Shown piece by piece: positions 20,401-28,102 of a stretch of DNA of 64,000 bases. The translations under genes and the position numbers were made by a program. The notes beneath the pieces are model-generated. The model saw only the letters and a program-made list of their open reading frames with translations. It was not told the DNA's origin and searched no databases. The DNA comes from Epilithonimonas hispanica (GTDB lineage: Bacteria; Bacteroidota; Bacteroidia; Flavobacteriales; Weeksellaceae): positions 1-64,000 of the forward strand of contig NZ_QNUG01000008.1 of the NCBI RefSeq assembly GCF_003385395.1, in the 5' to 3' direction. Position 1 is the first letter of the stretch, and every line of letters begins with the position of its first letter.

Positions 20401-20562
20401 CGGCGCTACGGTAATTACCTGAACCTGATTGTTGGTAATATCAGGCTGTGCATCGATGGGAAGTTTAGTGGTTTCATAAATACCAAAAAGAATGAGCGCA
20501 ATGGTAAACAGCCCGATAATGAGTTTATTCTTTACAGAAAACTCAATAATTTTATTTAACAT
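17419..20562 (-). CDS. CzcA/CusA family heavy-metal RND efflux permease
   Basis: A 1047-aa inner membrane proton/metal antiporter of the HME-RND family. The N-terminal helix, large periplasmic loops and the second helical bundle are all present. TM4 has DFGLIVDGAVIIVE, which keeps both Asp residues and the Glu of the CzcA (divalent Co/Zn/Cd) type rather than the CusA type. That points to divalent cations as substrate; this is an inference. The gene starts the pump-TolC-adaptor series, 81 bp after a small secreted protein gene. Confidence 0.94.
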   Translation of the reverse strand: MLNKIIEFSVKNKLIIGLFTIALILFGIYETTKLPIDAQPDITNNQVQVITVAPSYGAADIERLVTFPIEQATSNINGITEIRSFSRFGLSLITVVFDDDTDVYWARQQVQERLQLVQDNIPEGIGKPELGPISSGLGEIFQYVVRAKKGYEHVYDETELRTIQDWVIRRQLLGTKGVADVSSFGGKLKQYEIAINPNQLQAFNININDVFAALEKNNQNTGGAYIEKKETVLFIRSEGLLGTVEDIGNIQVSTTQEGIPVHLKDVASVKIGYATRYGAMTFNDTGEVSGAIVLMLKGENANEVIGNIKQRLDKIQESLPEGVVIEPFLDRAKMVKNTISTVKTNLMEGALIVVFILVLFLGNFRAGLLVASVIPLAMLFAIIMMNIFGVGGNLMSLGALDFGLIVDGAVIIVEAVLHQLAHKKHFGTDNMLSKLEMDAQVSTSATKMVNSAVFGQIIILIVYLPIFTLQGIEGKMFKPMAQTVAFALIGAFLLSLTYIPMMSSLVLSRKKKLKDNISDRVMAKVEVGHQNLLIKALKFRKTIIATVIVLFAGAVFVLSKMGGEFIPSLEEGDFAVEMRILQGSNIEETKKVTTQAAQILLKQFPEVQKVVTKIGSAEIPTEPMPMDAGDMIIVLKPKKEWTSAHSFPELSEKMSESLKVIPGLTTGFQFPVQMRFNELMTGARQDVVCKIYGENLDSLAIYAKKLGGVISTVKGAQDLYLEPVVGAPQVVIDYNRDELSRYNISVAEINRVINMAFAGQIAGALYEGERKFDVVVRMDNDYKKNITSIQNLLVPTPNGEQIPLYQLAKVELKESPNQIQREDTKRRIVVGFNVRGRDVQSIVEELQQKVNKDLKLSAGYTISYGGAFENLNEAKARLGIAVPISLVMIFLLLFFAFGSVKHSLLIYTAIPLSAIGGIYFLALRGMPFSISAGVGFIALFGVAVLNGIVLISEFNRLKKDGVTNLSRIVLMGTRIRLRPVLMTAFVASLGFLPMAISNGAGAEVQRPLATVVIGGLMLATLLTLFVLPILYVLFERISKKKKYQAPR

Positions 20563-20643
20563 AAAAATGTATTAATTGAATGAAATAGAAATCAACTGCT
20601 TGAAGTAAAAACCTAAAACATTGATATTTAATTTAAAAATCAA

Positions 20644-21006
20644 TTAACAAAAGCGCGGCGGCTGGAAAATACGTGAAAGATAACTGCTGGAAAAGTCTTT
20701 TTCCTGATAAACAGTTGGTTTTTGAGATATGATGATCTCTTTGATTTTTTCAATATGAAAAGTAGTTTCAGGAAGTTTTGCGTGAACAATCAAAACTAAA
20801 GTGGGATTGAAAAACGGTAATTTCTGATCTGTATCCCAATCTTCATCTGGTTGGTGATTGTCATAATGCTCAACCAAAAACTCTATAACACTTCCTTGAT
20901 ATTCTGCTAAATGCTCAATAAATACGGGTGTTTTCACAAGCTCTGCGATACTTGTCGTAGCAAAGCAATAGGTGATCGCACAGAATATGGAGAGCCATTT
21001 TAACAT
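20644..21006 (-). CDS. Small secreted His/Asp-rich protein, paralog A
   Basis: A 120-aa protein of unknown function with an N-terminal signal or helix (about residues 1-21). It shares a pattern with the gene at 24266: TxxxxELvKxP, EH, then FLxxHYDxH followed by DxDxxxDQKLPF. It ends in PPRFC. It lies 81 bp upstream of the RND pump gene on the same strand and may be transcribed with it. The clustered His and Asp residues could bind metal, which is speculation. No known family is recognised. Confidence 0.7.
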   Translation of the reverse strand: MLKWLSIFCAITYCFATTSIAELVKTPVFIEHLAEYQGSVIEFLVEHYDNHQPDEDWDTDQKLPFFNPTLVLIVHAKLPETTFHIEKIKEIIISQKPTVYQEKDFSSSYLSRIFQPPRFC

Positions 21007-21115
21007 TGGTGCAAAGATAAGGGATATACTTAGAAATAAATGTTATTCAAAACTTTAATTTTAAATAAATATTGATGATTATATGTTTTATATAAAGATT
21101 TCTGTTCAAAAAACC

Positions 21116-22147
21116 CTACAGATAATACCTTTTCTTTAGTCTCAAAGAAGTTTTTACCAATAAAATAAGCACAGGAACTTCGACCAAAGGACCAATGACG
21201 CCTACAAAAGCCTGTGGAGAATGAATTCCGAAAATAGCGATAGAAACTGCAATTGCCAGTTCAAAGTTGTTACCTGTGGCTGTGAATGCGATTGAAGCAT
21301 TTTTATCGTAAGGAATTTTTAATGCTTTGTTAATGAAGAAACTTACAAAAAACATCAGTACAAAATAGATGATTAACGGAATGGAAACTTTTAGCACATC
21401 CATTGGAAGTTCAATTATTTTATCTCCTTTCAGACTGAACATTAATATGATAGTGAACAAAAGTGCATACAATGTGATTGGTGAAATTTTTGGGACAAAT
21501 ATTCTGTTGTACCATTCGGTTCCTTTTGTTTTAATAAAAAAGTAACGAGTGAGAAAACCAGCCAAAAAGGGAATTCCTAAGTATAATAAGACACTTTCTG
21601 TAACATCTTTCATAGATACGGTTACGTTGAAGTTGGCTAGACCTAATTTGCTCGGCAATACATTGATGAACAACCAAACTAAAAAACTGTAAGAAGTAAT
21701 CTGGAAGATGCTGTTCAATGCAACCAACATAGCTGTATATTCTCTGTTTGCTTTTGCCAGATCGCTCCAAACAATGACCATTGCGATACATCTTGCCAAA
21801 CCTATCAATATCAGTCCTGTCATATAATTTGGCTCTCTTCTTAGAAACAAAACGGCTAATCCAAACATCAATACGGTGCCAACAAACCAATTTAGAAATA
21901 GCGAAATACCCACTACTTTTTTATCCTTGAATGCTTGAGGCAATAATGAATAATCAACTTTTGCCAAGGGCGGGTACATCATCAGAATTAAGCCAATTGC
22001 CAACGGAATATTGGTAGTTCCCACCGATAAAGTATTGCTGATTTTGGAAATTGAAGGAAAGAAATAGCCTAAACCGATACCAATGGTCATCGCAAGAAAA
22101 ATCCATAGGGTAAGGTAGCGATCAAGAAATTTTAATTTGGGTTGCAT
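21116..22147 (-). CDS. acr3: ACR3 family arsenite efflux transporter
   Basis: A 343-aa, ten-helix arsenite permease of the Acr3 (BASS) type. It has the conserved Cys in [17 protein letters not shown] (C120), which belongs to the family's arsenite site. It exports arsenite formed by arsenate reductase. It is the last gene of the minus-strand ars operon, 6 bp after arsC. Confidence 0.94.
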   Translation of the reverse strand: MQPKLKFLDRYLTLWIFLAMTIGIGLGYFFPSISKISNTLSVGTTNIPLAIGLILMMYPPLAKVDYSLLPQAFKDKKVVGISLFLNWFVGTVLMFGLAVLFLRREPNYMTGLILIGLARCIAMVIVWSDLAKANREYTAMLVALNSIFQITSYSFLVWLFINVLPSKLGLANFNVTVSMKDVTESVLLYLGIPFLAGFLTRYFFIKTKGTEWYNRIFVPKISPITLYALLFTIILMFSLKGDKIIELPMDVLKVSIPLIIYFVLMFFVSFFINKALKIPYDKNASIAFTATGNNFELAIAVSIAIFGIHSPQAFVGVIGPLVEVPVLILLVKTSLRLKKRYYL

Positions 22148-22153
22148 AAAAGA

Positions 22154-22765
22154 TTATTTTTTAATCATAGAAAAAACGTAGAACATTTCAGAAGCAATCT
22201 GAAGACTTCTTTCTGCGTAAACCTTCGATTGTTCCGGAGTATTGTCAGAAATTTTTGGGTCTTCAAACGTGATGGGAATTCTTTTTTCCGCACCCGGAAT
22301 GAAAGGACAGCCTTCGTCCGCTTGTGAACAGGTCATTATTGCTGCAAAATCTGATACAGGATTGAACGGATTGTCATATTTCTTTGAAAATCCAATAATC
22401 GGTAAAGTGTTGTCACCAATTTTTATCGTATAAATCGGATTGCTTTCATTCGAGATTTTAAAAATATTAAAACCTTGATTTGCAAGTGTTTCAGCTACTT
22501 TTTGAAATAAAGCTGTTTCTTCCGTACCTCCCGAATAACAGTGTAAATTTGCGATATTGAAATAAGCAGCTCCAGTTTGAGCCCAGATTTGTGATAGATG
22601 GCTTCTGCGCGAGTTGTGCGTACAAATGAAATTGAGATTAATATCTTTCCCATCATTTGTTTTTTGCTGTATAAAATCAATTAAGGGTTGCAATGTGATT
22701 TTTCTTTCTTCACTAATGCTTTTATACTGCAATTTTTCAATTATATTTTTTAATGTTGAATACAT
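22154..22765 (-). CDS. arsC: Arsenate reductase, low-molecular-weight phosphatase-like
   Basis: A 203-aa protein with the phosphatase P-loop CTHNSRRS (C48, then five residues, then R54), as in thioredoxin-type ArsC. It is longer than classic ArsC (about 130 aa), with an N-terminal helix region, matching the Bacteroidota protein-tyrosine-phosphatase-like arsenate reductases. Additional Cys occur in IMTCSQADEGCPF, plausible resolving cysteines. It lies 16 bp after the acetyltransferase and 6 bp before acr3. Confidence 0.85.
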   Translation of the reverse strand: MYSTLKNIIEKLQYKSISEERKITLQPLIDFIQQKTNDGKDINLNFICTHNSRRSHLSQIWAQTGAAYFNIANLHCYSGGTEETALFQKVAETLANQGFNIFKISNESNPIYTIKIGDNTLPIIGFSKKYDNPFNPVSDFAAIMTCSQADEGCPFIPGAEKRIPITFEDPKISDNTPEQSKVYAERSLQIASEMFYVFSMIKK

Positions 22766-22781
22766 TTTGCTAATTATTTTT

Positions 22782-23273
22782 TTAATCGATTCCTATAGTT
22801 TTACTTCTGCGCTCCATAAGGACATTATCTTTCCAAACTCCATTTTTCTTACCGATTTTTTCTCTATAACCGACTATTCGAAATCCACATTTCTCGTGCA
22901 ATTTGATACTGCTTTCATTTTCTGCAAAAATCCCTGATTGCAAGGTCCATATTCCGTTTTCTTCGCTCTGTCGGATTAATTCGGTCAGTACTATTTTTCC
23001 GATTCCTTTTCCGCGTTCTTCTTTGGCGATATAAATGCTGACTTCTGCAACTCCTGCGTATACGCATCTGCTGGAAACAGGCGTCAAAGCAGTCCATCCA
23101 AGCATTTTATTGTTATCAAAAATGCTTATTCTGCAAAAGTTCAGATGCCCTTTGTCCCAATCTTCCCAAATAGGTGTGTCGTTTTGAAAAGTCGCAATCT
23201 GAGTTTCCAATCCTTGTCTGTAAATTTCCATTGCTTCAGGAAAGTTGTCTTTAGTGATTGATTTAATTTCCAT
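22782..23273 (-). CDS. GNAT acetyltransferase, ArsN1/phosphinothricin-type
   Basis: A 163-aa GNAT enzyme starting at 23273 (MEIKSITKDNFPEAMEIYRQG). The longer frame overlaps the preceding gene. The N-terminal EIYRQGLETQIATFQNDTPIW stretch is characteristic of the phosphinothricin/methionine sulfoximine acetyltransferase family, which includes ArsN1. The acetyl-CoA loop is REERGKGIGK. Within an ars operon an ArsN-like role against arsinothricin is plausible, but not proven by sequence. Confidence 0.85.
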   Translation of the reverse strand: MEIKSITKDNFPEAMEIYRQGLETQIATFQNDTPIWEDWDKGHLNFCRISIFDNNKMLGWTALTPVSSRCVYAGVAEVSIYIAKEERGKGIGKIVLTELIRQSEENGIWTLQSGIFAENESSIKLHEKCGFRIVGYREKIGKKNGVWKDNVLMERRSKTIGID

Positions 23274-23284
23274 TTTACAAGAAT

Positions 23285-23749
23285 TTAGCAACAACCTGAA
23301 TTTGGTGTACAGCAAGAACTATTCAGCTCAGAGAGTTTTATCTTTTGTTTTTCTGAAGGAATTCCGCAAGCGTCCTGAGCCAAACAAGCGGTCTGTTTAT
23401 TTTTCAGAATAAAATGACTTCCGTTAAAATCCAAATCATATTTTCCTATGGTCGTGCTTTGATATTCCACTTCAATCTCAGAATCTTCGATGTGCAATTG
23501 CTCTTCAGAAAGTTGAATTATGTTTAGTAATTTCGCAGGTTTTAGTCTGTGTTCAAAATCATTGGCATTCCACAGCTGAAAATTGATTACTTTTTCATTT
23601 CTAATGGTTCCGCCACAATCGATAAAGTTTTTTATAATGACTCCGATTTCAGTTACGTGAAAATGTTCAGGAACAAATTCTCCGTTTTCTAATTGAAATT
23701 CAACATTGTTCAGCGTAGCTAGAATTTCTTTAATTTCTGATAATTTCAT
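23285..23749 (-). CDS. DUF6428-like protein with C-terminal double-cysteine pairs
   Basis: A 154-aa cytoplasmic protein. It resembles the uncharacterised DUF6428 family often found beside arsR in Bacteroidota (family name from memory; moderate certainty). The tail has C146-C147, five residues, then C153-C154. Earlier are ACLAQDACG and a single Cys in CGGT. The Cys pairs suggest binding of As(III) or another thiophilic metal, which is inference. It starts just after an operator-like dyad and is 11 bp ahead of the acetyltransferase. Confidence 0.75.
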   Translation of the reverse strand: MKLSEIKEILATLNNVEFQLENGEFVPEHFHVTEIGVIIKNFIDCGGTIRNEKVINFQLWNANDFEHRLKPAKLLNIIQLSEEQLHIEDSEIEVEYQSTTIGKYDLDFNGSHFILKNKQTACLAQDACGIPSEKQKIKLSELNSSCCTPNSGCC

Positions 23750-23775
23750 AGTAAATTTATTTAATTAATTAATAT

Positions 23776-23791
23776 ATTGCAATATAACGAT
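23776..23791. promoter_or_regulatory. ArsR-type operator-like dyad 2
   Basis: ATTGCAATATAACGAT matches the dyad in front of arsR (ATCGCAATATTACGAT) at 14 of 16 positions. It lies 27 bp upstream of the DUF6428-type gene, in the 64-bp arsR-to-DUF6428 gap. Confidence 0.6.
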
Positions 23792-23813
23792 ATTAGATTT
23801 ATAAAAAAAGCTG

Positions 23814-24143
23814 TTAGTAACATTGTCCAACTTTTACATCCTGTTCAAAAAATTGATTCAACAAAGCCTGAACTTCTTTCCATTTTTTATCTTCGATACA
23901 GTAGCAGACAGATTTTCCATCAATCGTTCCCTGTATAATTCCTATATTTTTAAGCTCTTTCAAATGCTGTGAAATAGTTGCCTGTGCCAATCCCAGTTCA
24001 TCTACCAAATCATTACAAATACAAGCCTTCTGATTGATAATGTGTTGAAGAATTGCAATTCTTGCAGGATGCGCCAAAACTTTAAAGAGAGATGCCAGAT
24101 TGTTCTGCTCGTCCGAAAATATTTCTGTTTTAGTGAGTCCCAT
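23814..24143 (-). CDS. arsR: ArsR/SmtB family metalloregulator
   Basis: A 109-aa winged-helix repressor starting at 24143 (MGLTKTEIF); a start three codons upstream is also possible. The HTH region is LGLAQATISQHLKELKNIGII. Candidate As(III)/thiol ligands are C41-I-C43, C80-Y-C82 and C108. The CICND position resembles that of other Bacteroidota ArsR proteins. It heads the ars operon and has an operator-like dyad directly upstream. Confidence 0.92.
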   Translation of the reverse strand: MGLTKTEIFSDEQNNLASLFKVLAHPARIAILQHIINQKACICNDLVDELGLAQATISQHLKELKNIGIIQGTIDGKSVCYCIEDKKWKEVQALLNQFFEQDVKVGQCY

Positions 24144-24158
24144 AATTAACATTTATAT

Positions 24159-24174
24159 ATCGCAATATTACGAT
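24159..24174. promoter_or_regulatory. ArsR-type operator-like dyad 1
   Basis: ATCGCAATATTACGAT is a near-perfect palindrome (ATCG-N-AATATT-N-CGAT). It sits between divergent arsR and the small secreted gene at 24266, so it may control both. Confidence 0.65.
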
Positions 24175-24265
24175 AATTATTTTATTGGAACAACTATTTA
24201 TTTTATCTATGAAATACAACCTTATTTAAAACCGTTCTTAGCGAAACATTGTTTAAATTTGAATA

Positions 24266-24673
24266 GTGAAAAAGTTGATTTCCATAGTATTGCTTACATT
24301 CTATTTGGTTTCTACAACCGAATTATATCAGCTTTTGAAAATTCCTACACTTGTTGAACATTACTTTGAACACAAGGCGCTCAATCCAGAGATGCCATTG
24401 ATTGCTTTTCTTAAAACGCATTATGACCATCCGGTTAAAGATGGAGATTATGGGAAAGACCAGAAGCTTCCTTTCATCGTTCATTCTAAAACGTTAACTT
24501 TAATTTTAACTTTAAGTGCAGGAGTCACTTTTCAGTCAATGAACAATAGTTTCAGAGAAAGTGTATCTCATAAAATTCCTTCCAAAGACGAAGACTTTTG
24601 CCTGAAAGGTTTTAAAAGTTCAGTTTGTGAACCACCAAGAAGTACGGACATTACACGAAATCTGTCGGGATGA
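24266..24673 (+). CDS. Small secreted His/Asp-rich protein, paralog B
   Basis: A 135-aa protein opening at GTG 24266 with a signal-like N terminus (about residues 1-18). It is homologous in pattern to the protein at 20644-21006: ELYQLLKIPTLVEHY, FLKTHYDHP, DGDYGKDQKLPF, and a C-terminal CEPPRS versus PPRFC. It is divergent from arsR across a 122-bp gap with the ars operator, and VIT follows on the same strand. Function is unknown. Confidence 0.68.
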   Translation: MKKLISIVLLTFYLVSTTELYQLLKIPTLVEHYFEHKALNPEMPLIAFLKTHYDHPVKDGDYGKDQKLPFIVHSKTLTLILTLSAGVTFQSMNNSFRESVSHKIPSKDEDFCLKGFKSSVCEPPRSTDITRNLSG

Positions 24674-24773
24674 CTTCTGATAATATTTCGTTAAATTTAA
24701 GATTCAAATAAAATTGTAATACTTGACTTGTTGGATGTTATTTGACAAGTCAATTTTTTTAAAACAACAACGT

Positions 24774-25469
24774 ATGCATCATCAATTAGAAAAACATTAC
24801 GTCAATAGAGTAGGATGGCTTCGTGCAGCAGTTTTAGGGGCTAATGACGGTTTGTTGTCCACCACAAGTATCGTGATTGGTGTTGCCGCAGCAAATCCTG
24901 ACCGAAATACTATTATTCTCGCAGCACTTGCCGGAATGATTGCCGGAGCAATGTCTATGGCAGCTGGAGAATATGTTTCCGTAAGTGCACAGGAAGATAC
25001 TGAAAAAGCTGATTTGCTAAGGGAAAAAAAGGAATTGGAAGAAATGCCGGAAATTGAATTGATAGAGCTGGCAAAAATCTATGAAAAGCGTGGTGTAAGT
25101 AAGGAAACTGCTTTACAGGTTGCTACTGAATTAACCAATCATGATGCTTTGGGAGCACACGCTCACGATGAATTGGGAATCAACGAGATTACTCAGGCAA
25201 AACCTTTGCAGGCAGCAGTTGCATCTTTTGGTTCTTTTGCTTTGGGTGCAATATTACCTTTTGCAGTATCATTTTTAGCGCCGATAAAAGAAATGGTTTA
25301 TTTCCAGTATGGATTTTCCATTATTTTCTTAATGATTCTTGGAGCAATTTCAGCGAGAACAGGTGGTTCAAAAATAGGAATTGCTGTCATAAGAATTTGT
25401 TTCTGGGGAACTGTCGCAATGGGCGTTACTGCTTTGATTGGACATCTTTTTGGAGTTTCTGTGGCGTAA
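24774..25469 (+). CDS. VIT1/CCC1 family metal transporter
   Basis: A 231-aa membrane protein of the vacuolar iron transporter family, exporting or sequestering Fe(II)/Mn(II). ATG 24774 is preferred to a TTG at 24723, because the family start (HYVNRVGWLRAAVLGANDG) follows. Visible are LSTTSIVIGVAAA, GMSMAAGEYVSVSAQED-type helix 2 and the cytoplasmic metal-binding region with Glu-rich helices. It is followed by a terminator. Confidence 0.92.
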   Translation: MHHQLEKHYVNRVGWLRAAVLGANDGLLSTTSIVIGVAAANPDRNTIILAALAGMIAGAMSMAAGEYVSVSAQEDTEKADLLREKKELEEMPEIELIELAKIYEKRGVSKETALQVATELTNHDALGAHAHDELGINEITQAKPLQAAVASFGSFALGAILPFAVSFLAPIKEMVYFQYGFSIIFLMILGAISARTGGSKIGIAVIRICFWGTVAMGVTALIGHLFGVSVA

Positions 25470-25493
25470 AAATTATTATTAAATAAAAAAATA

Positions 25494-25526
25494 AAGACTG
25501 TAGTTTTGAAGTACAGTCTTTTTTCT
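25494..25526 (+). terminator. Terminator after VIT gene
   Basis: A 9-bp stem AAGACTGTA / TACAGTCTT with a 9-base loop is followed by a T run. It separates the VIT gene from the convergent YeeE-type genes. Confidence 0.85.
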
Positions 25527-25532
25527 TCCATT

Positions 25533-26018
25533 TTAATGAGGTAATTTTTCCCTGAAATAGCCATACACCCAAGTTCCTAAAATGGCACTTGTCAAAGTAA
25601 CGATAACCGCCAAAGCTCCCGTTCCAATCTGTGCAAAAAGAGGCCCTGGACAAGCGCCTGTAATCGCCCAGCCAAATCCGAAAATCAATCCGCCATAGAT
25701 TTGACCTTTATTGAATGTCTTGGGCGCAATTTTGATGGGTTCGCCATAAACGGTCTTAATGTTAAACTTTTTGATGACCCAAACGGAAATCATTCCCGTA
25801 AGAACAGCGCTCCCAATCACACCGTACATATGAAAAGACTGCAAGCGGAACATCTCCTGAATTCTGAACCAACTGATAATTTCGGCTTTTACAAATACAA
25901 TCCCGAAAAGAACGCCGACGATGAGGTATTTGATGTTGTGATACCATTTATGTTTCAGTTCGCTTTCGTTGATACAAATCGTGTCTTGGTGACGTATATC
26001 TTCTGTTCCTTTTATCAT
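25533..26018 (-). CDS. YeeE/YedE-type (DUF6691) membrane protein, second half
   Basis: A 161-aa protein with four predicted helices; the start at 26018 avoids overlap with the upstream gene. GFGWAITGACPGPLFAQIG carries the conserved Cys of YeeE/YedE sulfur transporters. It and the next gene upstream behave as two half-proteins of one thiosulfate or sulfur-compound carrier. The gap between them is 10 bp. Confidence 0.88.
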   Translation of the reverse strand: MIKGTEDIRHQDTICINESELKHKWYHNIKYLIVGVLFGIVFVKAEIISWFRIQEMFRLQSFHMYGVIGSAVLTGMISVWVIKKFNIKTVYGEPIKIAPKTFNKGQIYGGLIFGFGWAITGACPGPLFAQIGTGALAVIVTLTSAILGTWVYGYFREKLPH

Positions 26019-26028
26019 TTTTAAATTT

Positions 26029-26592
26029 TTAAAGTGAAAGTATAATCGGCAGAATAACATTTGCCATTAAAAAACCGCCTGCCATAAAGCAGATTGTGGC
26101 AACAAGCGAGGGCCATTGCATATTAGACAATCCCATAATGGCGTGACCGCTGGTACAACCGCCTGCATATCGGGTTCCGAAACCTACCAGAAAACCTCCG
26201 ACTACCATTGTAATGAAACCTCTCAAAGTTAAAAGACTTGCAAAATTCATTAACTGAGTGGGAACGAGATTGCTGAAATCCGTAATTCCATAAGTCGCTA
26301 ATTCTGCTTTCAGTTTAGGGTTTACCGAAATTTCGGTGCTGTTGATGAGATAATGAGAAGCAATTATTCCGCCCAAAAAAATTCCGAAAACGAAAAATAG
26401 ATTCCATAATTCTTTCTTCCAGTCATATTTGAAAAAACTGATATTCGCAGGAATACAAGCCGCACAGATATGTCTCAAAGAAGAGCTGATTCCGAAAGAT
26501 TTGTTCCCTAAAATCAGTAAAACAGGAACTGTGAGACCAATGAGAGGTCCTGCAATATACCAGGGCCAAGGTTCTTTTATCAATTCTAACAT
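26029..26592 (-). CDS. YeeE/YedE family membrane protein, first half
   Basis: A 187-aa polytopic protein with the signature FGTRYAGGCTSGHAIMGLS, which includes the conserved Cys of the family. It is translated 11 bp after the MBL-rhodanese gene and 10 bp before its DUF6691 partner. In other bacteria such pairs sit with persulfide dioxygenases, as here, which suggests movement of a reduced sulfur compound. Confidence 0.9.
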   Translation of the reverse strand: MLELIKEPWPWYIAGPLIGLTVPVLLILGNKSFGISSSLRHICAACIPANISFFKYDWKKELWNLFFVFGIFLGGIIASHYLINSTEISVNPKLKAELATYGITDFSNLVPTQLMNFASLLTLRGFITMVVGGFLVGFGTRYAGGCTSGHAIMGLSNMQWPSLVATICFMAGGFLMANVILPIILSL

Positions 26593-26603
26593 TAATTCTA
26601 TTT

Positions 26604-28016
26604 TTAATTTAAAACTTTACTCTGACAAACAAAATCGCTTTTCGGAACTCCCGTTTTTGCAATTTCGCTAAAACCACCTGCAATTTCGCTAAAATTTCTG
26701 TATCCTCTTGCCTGTAAAATACTCGCAGCCATCATACTTCTGTAGCCACCCGCACAATGGAGGTAGAAATGTTCCTTGGAATCTAATGTGTTAATCCATT
26801 GATTGATATAAGCTAAAGGCTTGTTGAAAGCTTCATCTACGTGCTCTGCATTATATTCGGATTCTTTTCTTACATCGATAATTTTCACCTCTTTTCCTAT
26901 GATTTCTTTCTCAAATTCCTGAGCAGAAATTCTATTCACAGTATCGATTTCTTTACCACTGTTTTTCCATGCATTGAAACCTCCTTTTAAAAAACCGATG
27001 ATGTTATCAAAACCTACACGGCTCAATCTGGTAACGGTTTCTTCTTCCTGATTTTCGTCAGTGATTAATAAAATCGATTGCTGTACATCTACAATGAGCG
27101 CTCCAACCCAAGGCGCAAAATCACCGTCTAAACCAATATTTACAGATTGTGGGATGAAACCTTTGGCAAAATTACTGTTGTTTCTGACATCTAATAATAA
27201 CGCTCCACTGTGTTCCGCTGTTTCTTCGAATTCATCTGGTGACAGTGCGTGAAGTCCTTTCGATAAAACTTCATCAAAACTTTCGTAGCCTTTTTTGTTC
27301 ATCGCAACATTCATCCCAAAATAAGCAGGTGGTGGAAGAAGCCCGTCCGTAACCGATTTGATGAAACTTTCCTTATCTTTTTGGTTAAGCGCATAGTTTG
27401 TTTTCTTCTGATTTCCTAAACTGTCGATTGTTTCTTTCTGCATATTTTTTCCGCAGGCCGAACCCGCTCCGTGTGCTGGATAAATGATAATATCATCATT
27501 CAGTGGTAATATTTTCTCGTACAAACTGTCGTAAAGCAGACCTGCTAATTCTTCCTGTGTAAGATTTGCTGCTTTTTGTGCCAAATCAGGACGACCGACA
27601 TCGCCTAAAAACAAAGTGTCACCACTGAATAATGCTGTTTCTTTTCCGTTTTCATCGATTAATAAAAAAGATGAACTTTCCATCGTGTGACCGGGCGTGT
27701 GAAGGACTTTTATTTTGATATTTCCTACTTCAAAAACCTGATTGTCTTCTGCGATAATCGCTTCAAATTCGGGTTTAGCGGTTGGCCCATAAACGATTGG
27801 TGCTTTTGTTTTTTTGCTTAAATCTAAATGGCCGCTCACAAAATCTGCGTGAAAATGAGTTTCAAAAATATATTTTAAAATAACGTTGTCTTTTTGCAAT
27901 CTGTCAATATAAGGTTGGGTTTCTCTTAACGGGTCGATAATCGCTGCTTCTCCGTTTGAAATAATGTAATAAGCGCCTTGAGCAAGACATCCTGTATAAA
28001 TTTGTTCTATATTCAT
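26604..28016 (-). CDS. MBL-fold hydrolase fused to two rhodanese domains (persulfide dioxygenase-like)
   Basis: A 470-aa cytoplasmic protein. The N-terminal ETHE1/Blh-like metallo-beta-lactamase domain (about 1-240) has THFHADFVSGH (H54, H56, D58, H63), HTPGH and FSGDTLFLGD. Rhodanese 1 (about 255-350) lacks the active Cys: the loop reads ITDENQEEETV. Rhodanese 2 (about 365-465) keeps it in LHCAGGYRSM (C421). It probably oxidises or transfers sulfane sulfur. A 25-bp operator-like site lies upstream. Confidence 0.93.
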   Translation of the reverse strand: MNIEQIYTGCLAQGAYYIISNGEAAIIDPLRETQPYIDRLQKDNVILKYIFETHFHADFVSGHLDLSKKTKAPIVYGPTAKPEFEAIIAEDNQVFEVGNIKIKVLHTPGHTMESSSFLLIDENGKETALFSGDTLFLGDVGRPDLAQKAANLTQEELAGLLYDSLYEKILPLNDDIIIYPAHGAGSACGKNMQKETIDSLGNQKKTNYALNQKDKESFIKSVTDGLLPPPAYFGMNVAMNKKGYESFDEVLSKGLHALSPDEFEETAEHSGALLLDVRNNSNFAKGFIPQSVNIGLDGDFAPWVGALIVDVQQSILLITDENQEEETVTRLSRVGFDNIIGFLKGGFNAWKNSGKEIDTVNRISAQEFEKEIIGKEVKIIDVRKESEYNAEHVDEAFNKPLAYINQWINTLDSKEHFYLHCAGGYRSMMAASILQARGYRNFSEIAGGFSEIAKTGVPKSDFVCQSKVLN

Positions 28017-28048
28017 TGTGATAAATTTTTTAAGTTTTTTTATTGATA

Positions 28049-28056
28049 CAAAGTTG
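28049..28056 (-). promoter_or_regulatory. -7 promoter element for sulfur operon
   Basis: On the minus strand CAACTTTG (7 of 8 to TAnnTTTG) begins 40 bp before the ATG at 28016. Its TTTG lies exactly 20 nt after the operator-like site. Confidence 0.5.
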
Positions 28057-28072
28057 AGCGTTTAGAAATTTC

Positions 28073-28097
28073 TGTACCGCTACTTTTGTTACATAAG
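28073..28097 (-). promoter_or_regulatory. 25-bp Crp/Fnr-type site upstream of MBL-rhodanese operon
   Basis: On the minus strand the site contains TGTAAC-N9-GGTACA, an imperfect dyad. The whole 25 bp is identical to 28942-28966, and both copies stand at the same distance from a TTTG element. Nearest regulator: the Crp/Fnr gene at 28973. Confidence 0.7.
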
Positions 28098-28102
28098 GAT
28101 TT

